Positions 1 through 6,063 of a stretch of DNA of 8,193 nt are shown here, one piece after another (within the stretch, counting starts at the first letter, position 1; each line of letters begins with the position of its first letter). The notes below the pieces were generated by a model that saw only the letters and a program-made list of their open reading frames with translations, was not told the origin of the DNA and made no database searches. Position numbers and translations under genes: made by a program. Origin of the DNA: CAVCAD01 sp036653735 (GTDB taxonomy: Bacteria > Bacillota_I > Bacilli_A > RF39 > UBA660); assembly GCA_036653735.1 (NCBI GenBank), contig JAVVTI010000039.1, positions 1 to 8,193 on the forward strand, written 5' to 3'.

Positions 1-58
1 CTAGAGCCGCCGGTAGGCGGTCGCGACCCTTTAAATTTAGCCTTATGATCTTATAAGA
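1..58. other. GC-rich dyad patch upstream of cdsA, unassigned
   Basis: The first 28 bases are about three-quarters G+C, in a window that is otherwise strongly AT-rich. They contain CCGCC-GGTA-GGCGG (7-20), a 5-bp stem with a 4-nt loop, overlapping the palindrome GGTCGCGACC (19-28). A second perfect palindrome, TCTTATAAGA, lies at 49-58. Such a patch could be the 3' end of a structured RNA, a terminator of an upstream gene, or the last codons of a protein: frame 1 is open from the window edge to a TGA at 46-48. None of these can be confirmed because the region is cut by the window edge. Confidence 0.35.
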
Positions 59-103
59 CCTTATAAACTTAACTGTGTCAAAATAATAAAATTAGTTAAT
101 ATG

Positions 104-131
104 TATAATATATAATATTTGATATTGGAGG
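104..131 (+). promoter_or_regulatory. Possible -10 boxes and RBS of cdsA
   Basis: Two TATAAT hexamers (104-109 and 111-116) lie just upstream of cdsA, and GGAGG (127-131) sits 6 nt before its ATG. No good -35 hexamer is seen at 16-18 bp from either -10 candidate, so a promoter here is possible but weak. The ribosome binding site is convincing and fixes the cdsA start. Confidence 0.3.
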
Positions 132-137
132 AATGTT

Positions 138-938
138 ATGAAACAAAGAGTTATTAGTGCTATAGTAGTACTTGCTATATTTATACCACTTATTATAATA
201 GGAGGGTATCCTTTTATAGTAGGTATTTCTATAGTAGGTATTTTAGGTTTTAAAGAGTTAATAGATCTTAGAGTAAAGGATAAAGGTCTTCCATTATTAA
301 TGAGAATTCTTAGTACATTATGTTTTCTTGTTATAGTATTATCTAGTATTAAGAGTGATTCTCTTAGTTATGTAGTAGATTTTAGATATTTTGTGGGTAT
401 TATTTTTATAATATTATGTCCTTTAGTATTTTATCATGATAATAAGAAGTATAATATTAATGATGCTTTATATATATTAGGAAGTGTATTCTTTTTAGGA
501 ATAGCGTTTAATTATTTAATTATGTTAAGAAACTTTAGTTTAAATTATATAGTTTTTTTACTTCTTATTACTATTATAACAGATACATTTGCACAAATTA
601 CTGGTATGCTTATAGGTAAGCATAAGTTAGCACCTTCTGTATCTCCTAAGAAGACTATAGAAGGTTTAATAGGAGGTAGTTTATTTGGAACATTTGTATC
701 ATCTTGTTTCTATATAACTATTTTTGATTATACTGGTAATATATTTATTTTAGTATTTATAGTATTAATGCTTACTTTAATAGGTCAATTAGGAGATTTA
801 GTATTTTCATCTATTAAGAGGTATTATGGTGTTAAAGACTATTCTAATATTATGCCTGGTCATGGGGGAGTACTTGATAGACTAGATAGTATATTATTTG
901 TTCTTCTAGCATTTAGTTTTATTATAGGGGTTTTATAG
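138..938 (+). CDS. cdsA: Phosphatidate cytidylyltransferase (CDP-diacylglycerol synthase)
   Basis: CdsA is a membrane enzyme that makes CDP-diacylglycerol from CTP and phosphatidic acid, the branch point to phosphatidylglycerol and other anionic phospholipids. The 266-aa product has the usual family length and is almost entirely hydrophobic segments with short polar loops. The C-terminal CDS signature is complete at about residues 224-250: SSIKR, then KD (233-234), then PGHGGVLDRLD (240-250), with the metal-binding aspartates. The upstream ITDTFA (147-152) and SPKKT (169-173) motifs are also present. The ATG at 138 follows GGAGG by 6 nt. rseP starts 18 bp downstream, so the two are probably one transcript. 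In many Firmicutes dxr lies between these genes; here it is absent. The coding strand is T/G-rich, unlike the island genes further right. Confidence is high. Confidence 0.97.
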   Translation: MKQRVISAIVVLAIFIPLIIIGGYPFIVGISIVGILGFKELIDLRVKDKGLPLLMRILSTLCFLVIVLSSIKSDSLSYVVDFRYFVGIIFIILCPLVFYHDNKKYNINDALYILGSVFFLGIAFNYLIMLRNFSLNYIVFLLLITIITDTFAQITGMLIGKHKLAPSVSPKKTIEGLIGGSLFGTFVSSCFYITIFDYTGNIFILVFIVLMLTLIGQLGDLVFSSIKRYYGVKDYSNIMPGHGGVLDRLDSILFVLLAFSFIIGVL

Positions 939-956
939 AAGAAAGGAAAGATTATT

Positions 957-2018
957 ATGAACTTTATATTTACATTACTTATATTATTATTTATATTAGG
1001 ATTTATAGTACTTATTCATGAACTTGGGCATTTTCTAATGGCTAAGAGGTGTGGAGTATATGTTGAGGAGTTTTCTTTAGGTATGGGTCCTAAGTTATTT
1101 TCTTATAAAAATAAGAAGAAAGAAAATGCATCTACTATTACTTTAAGAGCATTTCCAATTGGTGGATATGTTGCTATGGCTAATAGTGAAAATGATGGGT
1201 TTAAAATTAAGAAGAATCAAGTTCTAGAGAATAAGTCTTTTATTAATAAATTATTAGTACTCTTAATGGGTATAATATTTAATTTTATATTAGCTATTGT
1301 TTTACTATTCTTAAATGGTCTTATATATGGTAGTCCTGATAATAGTCCATATGTTGGTGATATTCTTGATAAGAGTGCAGTAGATGTTGCTGGATTTGAA
1401 AAGGGAGACTTAATTAAGTCTGTTAATAATAAAAAAGTATCATCATGGGATGATGTTTTGCTAAAGATAAATATTATAAAAGGTAAAAATAGTTATAGTT
1501 TTGATGTACTTAAGACTTCTGGTAAGACAGAAACTTATAATGTAGTTCCTACTATTACTAAGGATAAGGATGGTAAAGAAACTAAAACTTTTGGGTTTAG
1601 CATATCTAGTAAAAAGGAGTATGGGTTTATAAATGCTATTAAATATTCATTTAAGAGTGTTGGTAATATAACTAAGAGTTTATTTGTTATTATTGGTAAT
1701 TTATTTACAGGTGGTATTTCTGTTAGTAATCTAAGTGGACCTGTTGGAGTATTCTCTGTTGTAGATCAATTAAAAGCACAAGGATTAGAAGCAATAATAT
1801 ACCTACTAGCGTACTTAAGTTTAAATGTAGGAATTATTAATTTAATACCTATTCCTGTATTTGATGGTGGTAGAATACTTATTACTGCTATAGAAGAAGT
1901 AAGACATAAAAAATTAAGTGATAAATTCTCCAGCATTCTTAATATGATAGGGTTTGGAATACTAATTATACTGATGGTGTTTGTAACTCTTAGTGATGTA
2001 TTAAAATTACTTTTTTAA
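957..2018 (+). CDS. rseP: RIP site-2 zinc metalloprotease RseP/RasP
   Basis: This is an intramembrane protease of the site-2 family, which cuts membrane-embedded substrates such as anti-sigma factors and leftover signal peptides. The 353-aa protein starts with a membrane segment carrying the zinc motif HELGH (21-25), followed by GMGP (42-45) and the RAFPIGGYV region (64-72). A second membrane segment follows at about 97-125, then a single PDZ-like domain at about 128-200. Near the C-terminus is the second catalytic motif NLIPIPVFDGG (295-305), with D303 as the third zinc ligand, and a last membrane helix at about 328-346. One PDZ domain and this length are typical of Gram-positive RasP rather than the two-PDZ E. 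coli RseP. The RBS AAAGGAAAG precedes the ATG at 957. It follows cdsA closely and ends at a hairpin terminator, so the transcript likely stops here. Confidence 0.97.
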   Translation: MNFIFTLLILLFILGFIVLIHELGHFLMAKRCGVYVEEFSLGMGPKLFSYKNKKKENASTITLRAFPIGGYVAMANSENDGFKIKKNQVLENKSFINKLLVLLMGIIFNFILAIVLLFLNGLIYGSPDNSPYVGDILDKSAVDVAGFEKGDLIKSVNNKKVSSWDDVLLKINIIKGKNSYSFDVLKTSGKTETYNVVPTITKDKDGKETKTFGFSISSKKEYGFINAIKYSFKSVGNITKSLFVIIGNLFTGGISVSNLSGPVGVFSVVDQLKAQGLEAIIYLLAYLSLNVGIINLIPIPVFDGGRILITAIEEVRHKKLSDKFSSILNMIGFGILIILMVFVTLSDVLKLLF

Positions 2019-2029
2019 GTAATTTTTTT
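2003..2029 (+). terminator. Intrinsic terminator overlapping the rseP stop
   Basis: AAAATTACTT (2003-2012) and AAGTAATTTT (2017-2026) form a perfect 10-bp stem around a TTTT loop, followed by further T residues to 2029. The rseP TAA (2016-2018) lies in the loop and right arm. The stem has only one G-C pair, so it is weak by E. coli standards, but its position at the end of the housekeeping operon and the T-run make it a credible Rho-independent terminator. Confidence 0.6.
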
Positions 2030-2042
2030 AATGAAAATAATT

Positions 2043-2071
2043 ATGAAAATTATACTTTAACATGTTATAAT
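2043..2071 (+). promoter_or_regulatory. Extended -10 promoter at the island's left edge
   Basis: ATGAAA (2043-2048, 4 of 6 matches to TTGACA), a 17-bp spacer and a perfect TATAAT (2066-2071) are preceded by TG one base upstream (TGTTATAAT), a classic extended -10. It directly follows the rseP terminator and points into the rhuM scrap and dinD, so it likely drives dinD. No LexA/DinR-type box (GAAC-N4-GTTC) is visible near it. Confidence 0.5.
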
Positions 2072-2085
2072 TAAGAAGCGGCAAT

Positions 2086-2190
2086 GTAAGAATTTATAAA
2101 GATGATTATGGAAATATTAAAGTAAATGTGATGCTAATTAATCATGATTTATGTGGCGAATATAATGAGTGGTGGAATTTAGTAGAATGA
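2086..2190 (+). pseudogene. rhuM N-terminal remnant
   Basis: The frame starting at 2086 reads RIYKDDYGNIKVNVML and then INHDL before diverging and stopping at TGA 2188-2190. It closely matches residues 15-34 of the intact RhuM at the right edge of the window (IYKEDSGNVKVNVML, then INHDLW), and the DNA is nearly identical around GTTAATGCTAATTAATCA-type sequence. There is no ATG or RBS at a suitable place, and similarity is lost right after HDL. It is a scrap of a rhuM gene of the same subtype as the one at 7881, not a working gene. Confidence 0.75.
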
Positions 2191-2337
2191 AAAAGAGTAA
2201 TGTAAAATGTAGTGTTAAGCCTTGCTTTAATGAAGAATAAATTAATTTTTGATAAAGTAACTAGATTAGAAATGTAAGGTAAAAAATATTTATATTGGAA
2301 AGACAATAGTATAGATATTGAATATAAGTAATTTTAG
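2191..2337. other. Intergenic stretch before dinD with no recognisable gene
   Basis: This is A/T-rich sequence after the rhuM scrap. Short open pieces (for example the frame reading NKLIFDKVTRLEM, then GKKYLYWKDNSIDIEYK after a stop) look like decayed coding sequence, but I recognise no family. No RNA, repeat or strong promoter is visible. The dinD ribosome binding site begins just after it. Confidence 0.4.
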
Positions 2338-2352
2338 AAAGGAGGGAACATA

Positions 2353-3183
2353 ATGAATCAAGTTGAAAATACATATACTGATGATAATTTTGAAGATATA
2401 AGACATATTGATCAATATGGAAATGATTACTGGGAAGCAAGAGAATTACAAAAAGTTTTACAATATGTTGAATGGAGAAAATTTAGTAATGTAATTGATA
2501 AAGCAAAAATTTCTTGCAATAATAGTAATATTGATGAATCTGAACAGTTTGTCGAGGTCGCCAAACCGATAAAAGGTGGAAATGGAAATATACAAAATGT
2601 AAAAGATTACCATTTAACAAGATATGCATGTTACTTAATTGTTCAAAATGGAGATTCAAGGAAAGAAGTAGTAGCTCTTGGACAAACTTATTTTGCAATT
2701 CAAACTAGAAAGCAAGAAATAACAGAACAAGAATATGATTCGCTTTCTGAAGATGAAAGGAGATTCTATCAGAGAAATTTAACTAGAAGAGGAAATTATA
2801 TACTTCAAAAAATAGCATCAAAAGCTGGTGTTAAAAATATGGCTGAATTTCATAATAGTGGATATAAAGGATTATATAATGGAGAAACTGCTGATGATAT
2901 CTTTAAGAGAAAGAAGCTTCGTTATAGAGAAGATATTTTAGACAATATGAATGAGGATGAGTTGGTTGCAAATTTATTTAGAATAAATCAAACAAAACAA
3001 AAATTGATTAGAGATAATATTAAAGGTGAAAAAGAAGCGAAAAATGCACACTTTGAAGTAGGACAAAAGGTAAGAAAAGCAATTGCAGATATCGGAGGAA
3101 CTATGCCTGAAAAAATGATAACACCAAAAAAGAGTTTAAAAGAACTTGAGAAATCAAAGAAGAATTTAATGAGTAAATGTTAA
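2353..3183 (+). CDS. dinD: DNA damage-inducible protein D (DinD)
   Basis: The 276-aa product has nearly the same length and layout as E. coli DinD (about 274 aa). The N-terminal half is a Bro-N/antirepressor-like domain: YWEARELQKVLQY (26-38), LTRYACYLIVQNGD (88-101), then GQTYFAIQTRKQE. The C-terminal half carries the DinD-specific block with VANLFR, HFEVGQKVRKAI, and GGTMPE plus TPKKSLKELE near the end. In E. coli, DinD is SOS-induced and binds RecA filaments, inhibiting strand exchange; whether that holds here is inference. The start is set by AAAGGAGGG (2338-2346), 6 nt before ATG. The last codons lie on the junction with the rhuM pseudogene, so the final residues (MSKC) may be partly derived from fused rhuM DNA. 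No LexA-type box is seen. The A-rich coding strand differs from cdsA-rseP. Confidence 0.93.
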   Translation: MNQVENTYTDDNFEDIRHIDQYGNDYWEARELQKVLQYVEWRKFSNVIDKAKISCNNSNIDESEQFVEVAKPIKGGNGNIQNVKDYHLTRYACYLIVQNGDSRKEVVALGQTYFAIQTRKQEITEQEYDSLSEDERRFYQRNLTRRGNYILQKIASKAGVKNMAEFHNSGYKGLYNGETADDIFKRKKLRYREDILDNMNEDELVANLFRINQTKQKLIRDNIKGEKEAKNAHFEVGQKVRKAIADIGGTMPEKMITPKKSLKELEKSKKNLMSKC

Positions 3184-4083
3184 ATTTGCGGATGAAGATA
3201 TTTGGTTAACCTAAAATCACATTGCTTTATTATATAAAACTATACAACAAAATATTAGTTTACATATTCAAGGTATTTATAAAAACAATGAATTGCAAAA
3301 AAATTCAACTAACAAGAATTTCTTGTTAGTTCAAAAGAAGGAATTAGAAATATAGATCATTATAATTTAGATATGATAATTGCATTAGGGTATCGTGTGC
3401 AATCTGATGTAGCCATTAGATTTAGAATATGGGCAACTACTAGGCTTCATGAATATATTGAAAAAGGTTTTACTATGGATGATGATAGACTAAAACAAGG
3501 TGGTAATCGTTACTTTAAAGAATTGTTACAAAGAATTGGAGATATTCTTCTAGTGAAAGAAATTTTTATCGATAAGTTACAGATATATATGCAACAAGTA
3601 TTGATTATGATCCTAGAAAATAAATAACTAAAGATTTTTTTGCTACAGTCCAAAACAAAATGCATTATGCTATTCATGAACATACTGTTGCAGAATTAAT
3701 TTAGAAAGAACTAATAATGAAAAACCATATGTAGGAATGATAAATTTTAAAGGAGATTATGTTATAATAGATGATGTTAGAATTGCTAAAAATTACTTAT
3801 CAGAAAATGAACTGGTGAAATTAAACTTATTAGTATCTGGTTATCTAGATTATGCAGAATTACAGGCACTCGAATTAAAATCTATGAAAATGCAAGATGG
3901 GAATGATTTTTTAGATAAACAAATTATTAATATATAAAAAACTTACTTATTGGAAATGGTAAAATATCACATGAAGAAGCAATTAAAAAAGCAGAAAAAG
4001 AATTCAATATTTATCGTGAAAGAGAAATGAAAGAATTACAAAGTGACTTTGATTTGTTAATGAAATCACTACCAAATAATTAA
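3173..4083 (+). pseudogene. RhuM family gene, decayed by frameshifts and stops
   Basis: Reading across three frames gives a nearly complete RhuM (virulence RhuM family) protein. It runs VNVKFADEDIWLT (from 3173; the following Gln codon is TAA), then IQQNISLHIQGIY and STNKNFLLVQ. A frameshift lies at about 3331-3337, then EGIRNIDHYNLDMIIALGYRVQ, FRIWATTRLHEYI and GGNRYFKELLQRI. A shift at about 3545 leads to IYATSIDYDPRK and FFATVQNKMHYAIHEHT, interrupted by TAA and TAG stops. A shift at about 3705 leads to GMINFKGDYV and VRIAKNYLSENEL. A shift at about 3920-3945 leads to IGNGKISHEEA, FNIYRERE and LPNN, with stop TAA at 4081-4083. There are at least four frameshifts plus several CAA-to-TAA type stops. 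The first roughly 20 codons are missing: the 5' end joins the dinD tail directly. Open pieces at 3373-3627 and 3737-3937 are fragments of this, not genes. Confidence 0.9.
3307..3331. repeat. 12-bp perfect inverted repeat inside the rhuM pseudogene
   Basis: AACTAACAAGAA (3307-3318) and TTCTTGTTAGTT (3320-3331) are exact reverse complements around one T. The segment corresponds to the STNKNFLLV codons of RhuM, so it probably arose from ordinary coding sequence. The pseudogene's first frameshift lies immediately at its right end. Confidence 0.7.
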
Positions 4084-4104
4084 AGTGAAAAGGAGGATTT
4101 TAAA

Positions 4105-4266
4105 ATGAAACTAATATCTAATATACTAAAAATAGTAATTATAATATTAGCCTTACTAGGTTTGTCTAACGTATTAAAAAATGAAATCGTATTAATTCTG
4201 ATCATTATATTAAACGTTATTATTATACCTTTAGAGTTTCTAATGTATAAAAAAATTAAAAAATAA
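4105..4266 (+). CDS. 53-aa hydrophobic membrane microprotein
   Basis: This short gene encodes MKLISNILKIVIIILALLGL and continues to 53 residues. It is almost all Ile, Leu and Val, with two likely membrane segments (about 8-20 and 28-47) separated by a short polar turn (SNVLKNE), and ends in a basic tail (YKKIKK). AGGAGG at 4091-4096 lies 8 nt before the ATG, which supports translation. It sits between the rhuM pseudogene and the first MAKN-type microprotein, 30 nt upstream of the latter, so the two are likely co-transcribed. I do not recognise a family. Small two-helix proteins in accessory islands can be type I toxin-like, holin-like or simple membrane anchors; the sequence does not decide. 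The minus-strand reading across the same place is a shadow. Confidence 0.6.
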   Translation: MKLISNILKIVIIILALLGLSNVLKNEIVLILIIILNVIIIPLEFLMYKKIKK

Positions 4267-4296
4267 GGAAATATAGTCAAAAAGGAGGCAATAATC

Positions 4297-4398
4297 ATGG
4301 CAAAAAATATGTATCAAAAAAGAGAAGAGAGAAAAAATAAGCCAGTAGAAGAAGCAAAAGTAACTACGACAAATATAAATTGGGATAGTGGCATTTAA
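4297..4398 (+). CDS. MAKN-type basic microprotein, copy 1 (33 aa)
   Basis: The 33-aa product begins MAKNMYQKREERKNK and ends TNINWDSGI. The first 12 residues are identical to copy 2 at 5950 and match copy 3 at 7583 at 9 of 12 positions. AAAAAGGAGG lies 6 nt before the ATG, and the surrounding DNA (AGGAGGCAATAATCATGG) is nearly the same in all three copies, so translation signals are conserved with the coding sequence. The protein is highly charged with a predicted helical N-terminus and no membrane segment. Like the other copies, it is the last gene of its block, here behind the 53-aa membrane protein. Its C-terminus diverges from the other two after TNIN, and its downstream DNA lacks the repeat module found after them. 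Function is unknown. Confidence 0.7.
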   Translation: MAKNMYQKREERKNKPVEEAKVTTTNINWDSGI

Positions 4399-4415
4399 AG
4401 ACAAACTGTGTCAAT

Positions 4416-4438
4416 CCCTTATTAAATAAGGTTTTATT
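4416..4438 (+). terminator. Hairpin with T-run after microprotein copy 1
   Basis: CCTTAT (4417-4422) and ATAAGG (4426-4431) form a 6-bp stem with a TAA loop, followed by TTTTATT. This is a plausible short intrinsic terminator closing the dinD-to-microprotein block, 18 nt after its stop. A related but imperfect sequence (CCTTATAAATAAAGG) occurs after copy 3. Confidence 0.45.
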
Positions 4439-4498
4439 CAAAATGTATTATTACATATTTTGATAATAGAGTAAAAATATGATACGGAGGTTAGGGTA

Positions 4499-5446
4499 TT
4501 GAACGGTAGCTTATATGATGAATATTTAGATTTAATAAGTAGCAAAACGATTCCAAAATTTTTACCAAAATATTTAAATGTACCCAGTTTAATTAGACTC
4601 AAATATATTGGATATTTTTGCGGAATGGACTATGCATCAAAAGATGTGTATAATTTTAAAGAGAAAATTTTAAGATATGATCATTCCCTTAGTGTTGCAC
4701 TGTTGACATGGAAATTTACTCATGACAAAAAGGCAACTATAGCCGGATTGTTTCATGATATTGCAACGCCATGCTTTTCACATGTGATTGATTATATGAA
4801 TAAAGATTATGAAAATCAAGAAAGTACAGAAGAGTATACAAAAGATGTTATCATCAATGATATAGAACTTGTAGAATTTTTATTAAAAGATAATATTTTT
4901 ATTGAAGATATCATTAATTTTAAAGAGTATAGTATTGCTGATAATAAAAGACCGAAGTTATGTGCTGATAGATTAGACGGAATAATATTAACAGGAATTG
5001 CGTGGACTAAGACAATTGACAAAAAAGATATAATTGAGATAATGTCAGATTTAGATGTTTATGAAAATGAGTTCGGAGAAAAAGAATTAGGTTTTAAAAC
5101 AGCTAGTATTGCTTTAAATATTTTGTATACTAGTAATGAAATTGATAAATATTGCCACTCGAATGAAGATAAATATATGATGGAGTTATTGGCAGAAATC
5201 ACAAAAATAAGTATTGATATAGGAATAATTAAATATGAGGAACTCTATTATGCAGATGAGAACTGTATAATAAATAAGATTAAAAATAGTAAAATAAAAG
5301 AAATGGAAAATTTATTAGATAAATTTGAAAATATAAAAAAGAAAGATATACCTATTATTAAGCTTGCAAATATTAAAAAAAGAGACTTAAATCCATTGGT
5401 TGATGGAATTAGATTAAATGAAGTAATAAAAATAGGAGTACAGTAA
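4499..5446 (+). CDS. HD-domain phosphohydrolase
   Basis: The 315-aa protein has a metal-dependent HD hydrolase fold: H62 in RYDHSLSVALL, the paired H86-D87 in GLFHDIATPCFSH, H95, and D157 in CADRLDG. All expected metal ligands are present. HD enzymes of this type remove phosphates from nucleotides or other phosphoesters; the exact substrate is not visible, and no membrane or second catalytic domain is seen. The C-terminal third is Lys/Ile-rich and probably helical. The start is TTG at 4499, chosen because CGGAGG (4485-4490) lies 8 nt upstream and no better start is near. The stop overlaps the next start (TAATG), so it is translationally coupled to the dUTPase-like gene. That pairing supports a role in nucleotide hydrolysis. 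No convincing promoter is seen in 4439-4484. Confidence 0.85.
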   Translation: MNGSLYDEYLDLISSKTIPKFLPKYLNVPSLIRLKYIGYFCGMDYASKDVYNFKEKILRYDHSLSVALLTWKFTHDKKATIAGLFHDIATPCFSHVIDYMNKDYENQESTEEYTKDVIINDIELVEFLLKDNIFIEDIINFKEYSIADNKRPKLCADRLDGIILTGIAWTKTIDKKDIIEIMSDLDVYENEFGEKELGFKTASIALNILYTSNEIDKYCHSNEDKYMMELLAEITKISIDIGIIKYEELYYADENCIINKIKNSKIKEMENLLDKFENIKKKDIPIIKLANIKKRDLNPLVDGIRLNEVIKIGVQ

Positions 5447-5925
5447 TGAATTTAAATGAAATATATGAAAAAGAAAAAATAATCAATTCATATTTTAGTC
5501 AAAAATATGATTACAAATCTAGAGAAATATTTTATAAGCAAGTTTTGGAACTAATATGTGAATTAAGTGAATTAGCATATGAAACAAAATGTTTTAAATA
5601 TTGGAAAAACGAAGAACAAAGCAGCGCAGATATTACGATACCTGAATTTGCTGATTGCTTGATGATTACGCTTTGTTTTTGTGACTTGGCAAATATTAAA
5701 AAAATAAAATTAGAAGAAATAGAAGAAAAAAATATTGTTAATTTATTTATAGAAATAAATAAATTAACATCAAATTTAACTATTAATTTAAATCAAGATA
5801 TTTTATTAAAAATAGTATCGTATTTAATAGCCATTTCAAAACAATTAAATTATACAGATGATGAGCTAAATAAATATTGTTTTGAAAAAATGAATAAAAC
5901 TTTATTAATGATTAGTACTAAATGA
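5446..5925 (+). CDS. Dimeric dUTPase / MazG-like all-alpha NTP pyrophosphatase
   Basis: The 159-aa helical protein resembles the dimeric dUTPase family (dUTPase_2), which converts dUTP (and dUDP) to dUMP and keeps uracil out of DNA. Motif 1 is ELSELAYETKCFKYW (39-53), with E39, E42, K51 and W53. Motif 2 is EFADCLMITL (67-76), giving E67-x-x-D70. These are the expected magnesium-binding acidic pairs. The C-terminal half is less typical and may be divergent. The ATG shares its A with the upstream TAA (1-nt overlap), so translation is coupled to the HD hydrolase. A MAKN-type microprotein follows 24 nt downstream. Together the pair looks like a nucleotide-pool module. A different substrate within the MazG/dUTPase superfamily is possible. 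Confidence 0.75.
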   Translation: MNLNEIYEKEKIINSYFSQKYDYKSREIFYKQVLELICELSELAYETKCFKYWKNEEQSSADITIPEFADCLMITLCFCDLANIKKIKLEEIEEKNIVNLFIEINKLTSNLTINLNQDILLKIVSYLIAISKQLNYTDDELNKYCFEKMNKTLLMISTK

Positions 5926-5949
5926 ATAAATAAAAAGGAGGTAACAATT

Positions 5950-6063
5950 ATGGCAAAAAATATGTATCAAAAAAGAGAAGAAAGACAAGCAATTAAAGCT
6001 AATAATACTGAAGATGTAAGTGCTATCAAAACCAATATCAACTGCTTGATTACAATTAATTGA
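5950..6063 (+). CDS. MAKN-type basic microprotein, copy 2 (37 aa)
   Basis: The product begins MAKNMYQKREERQAIKANN and ends IKTNINCLITIN at TGA 6061-6063. It is the second copy of the repeated microprotein, with the N-terminal 12 residues identical to copy 1. AAAAAGGAGG precedes the ATG by 7 nt. The 3' end is homologous to copy 3 (both ATCAACYGCYTGATTAC), and the stop codon lies inside the left TTGAAACCCCT repeat of the downstream module. The last codons are therefore part of the repeated intergenic unit, suggesting that gene and module move or are copied together. It is the last gene of the HD/dUTPase block. Function is unknown. Confidence 0.7.
   Translation: MAKNMYQKREERQAIKANNTEDVSAIKTNINCLITIN

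Noticed and set aside
2272..2352. LexA/DinR box for SOS control of dinD
   Set aside because: No GAAC-N4-GTTC or similar dyad is visible upstream of dinD.
2483..2698. Minus-strand open frame across dinD
   Set aside because: It lies fully inside the well-supported dinD gene, has no RBS and low-complexity composition; it is a shadow.
4080..4298. Minus-strand 72-aa hydrophobic frame
   Set aside because: It is antisense to the 53-aa membrane gene, which has an AGGAGG site at the right distance; the reverse frame has none.
4404..4431. Possible IS256-type insertion sequence end
   Set aside because: GTGTCAA-like ends and a hairpin are present, but no transposase remnant or matching inverted end was found nearby.
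4816..5022. Minus-strand frame inside the HD hydrolase
   Set aside because: It is a shadow of a gene with complete catalytic motifs.
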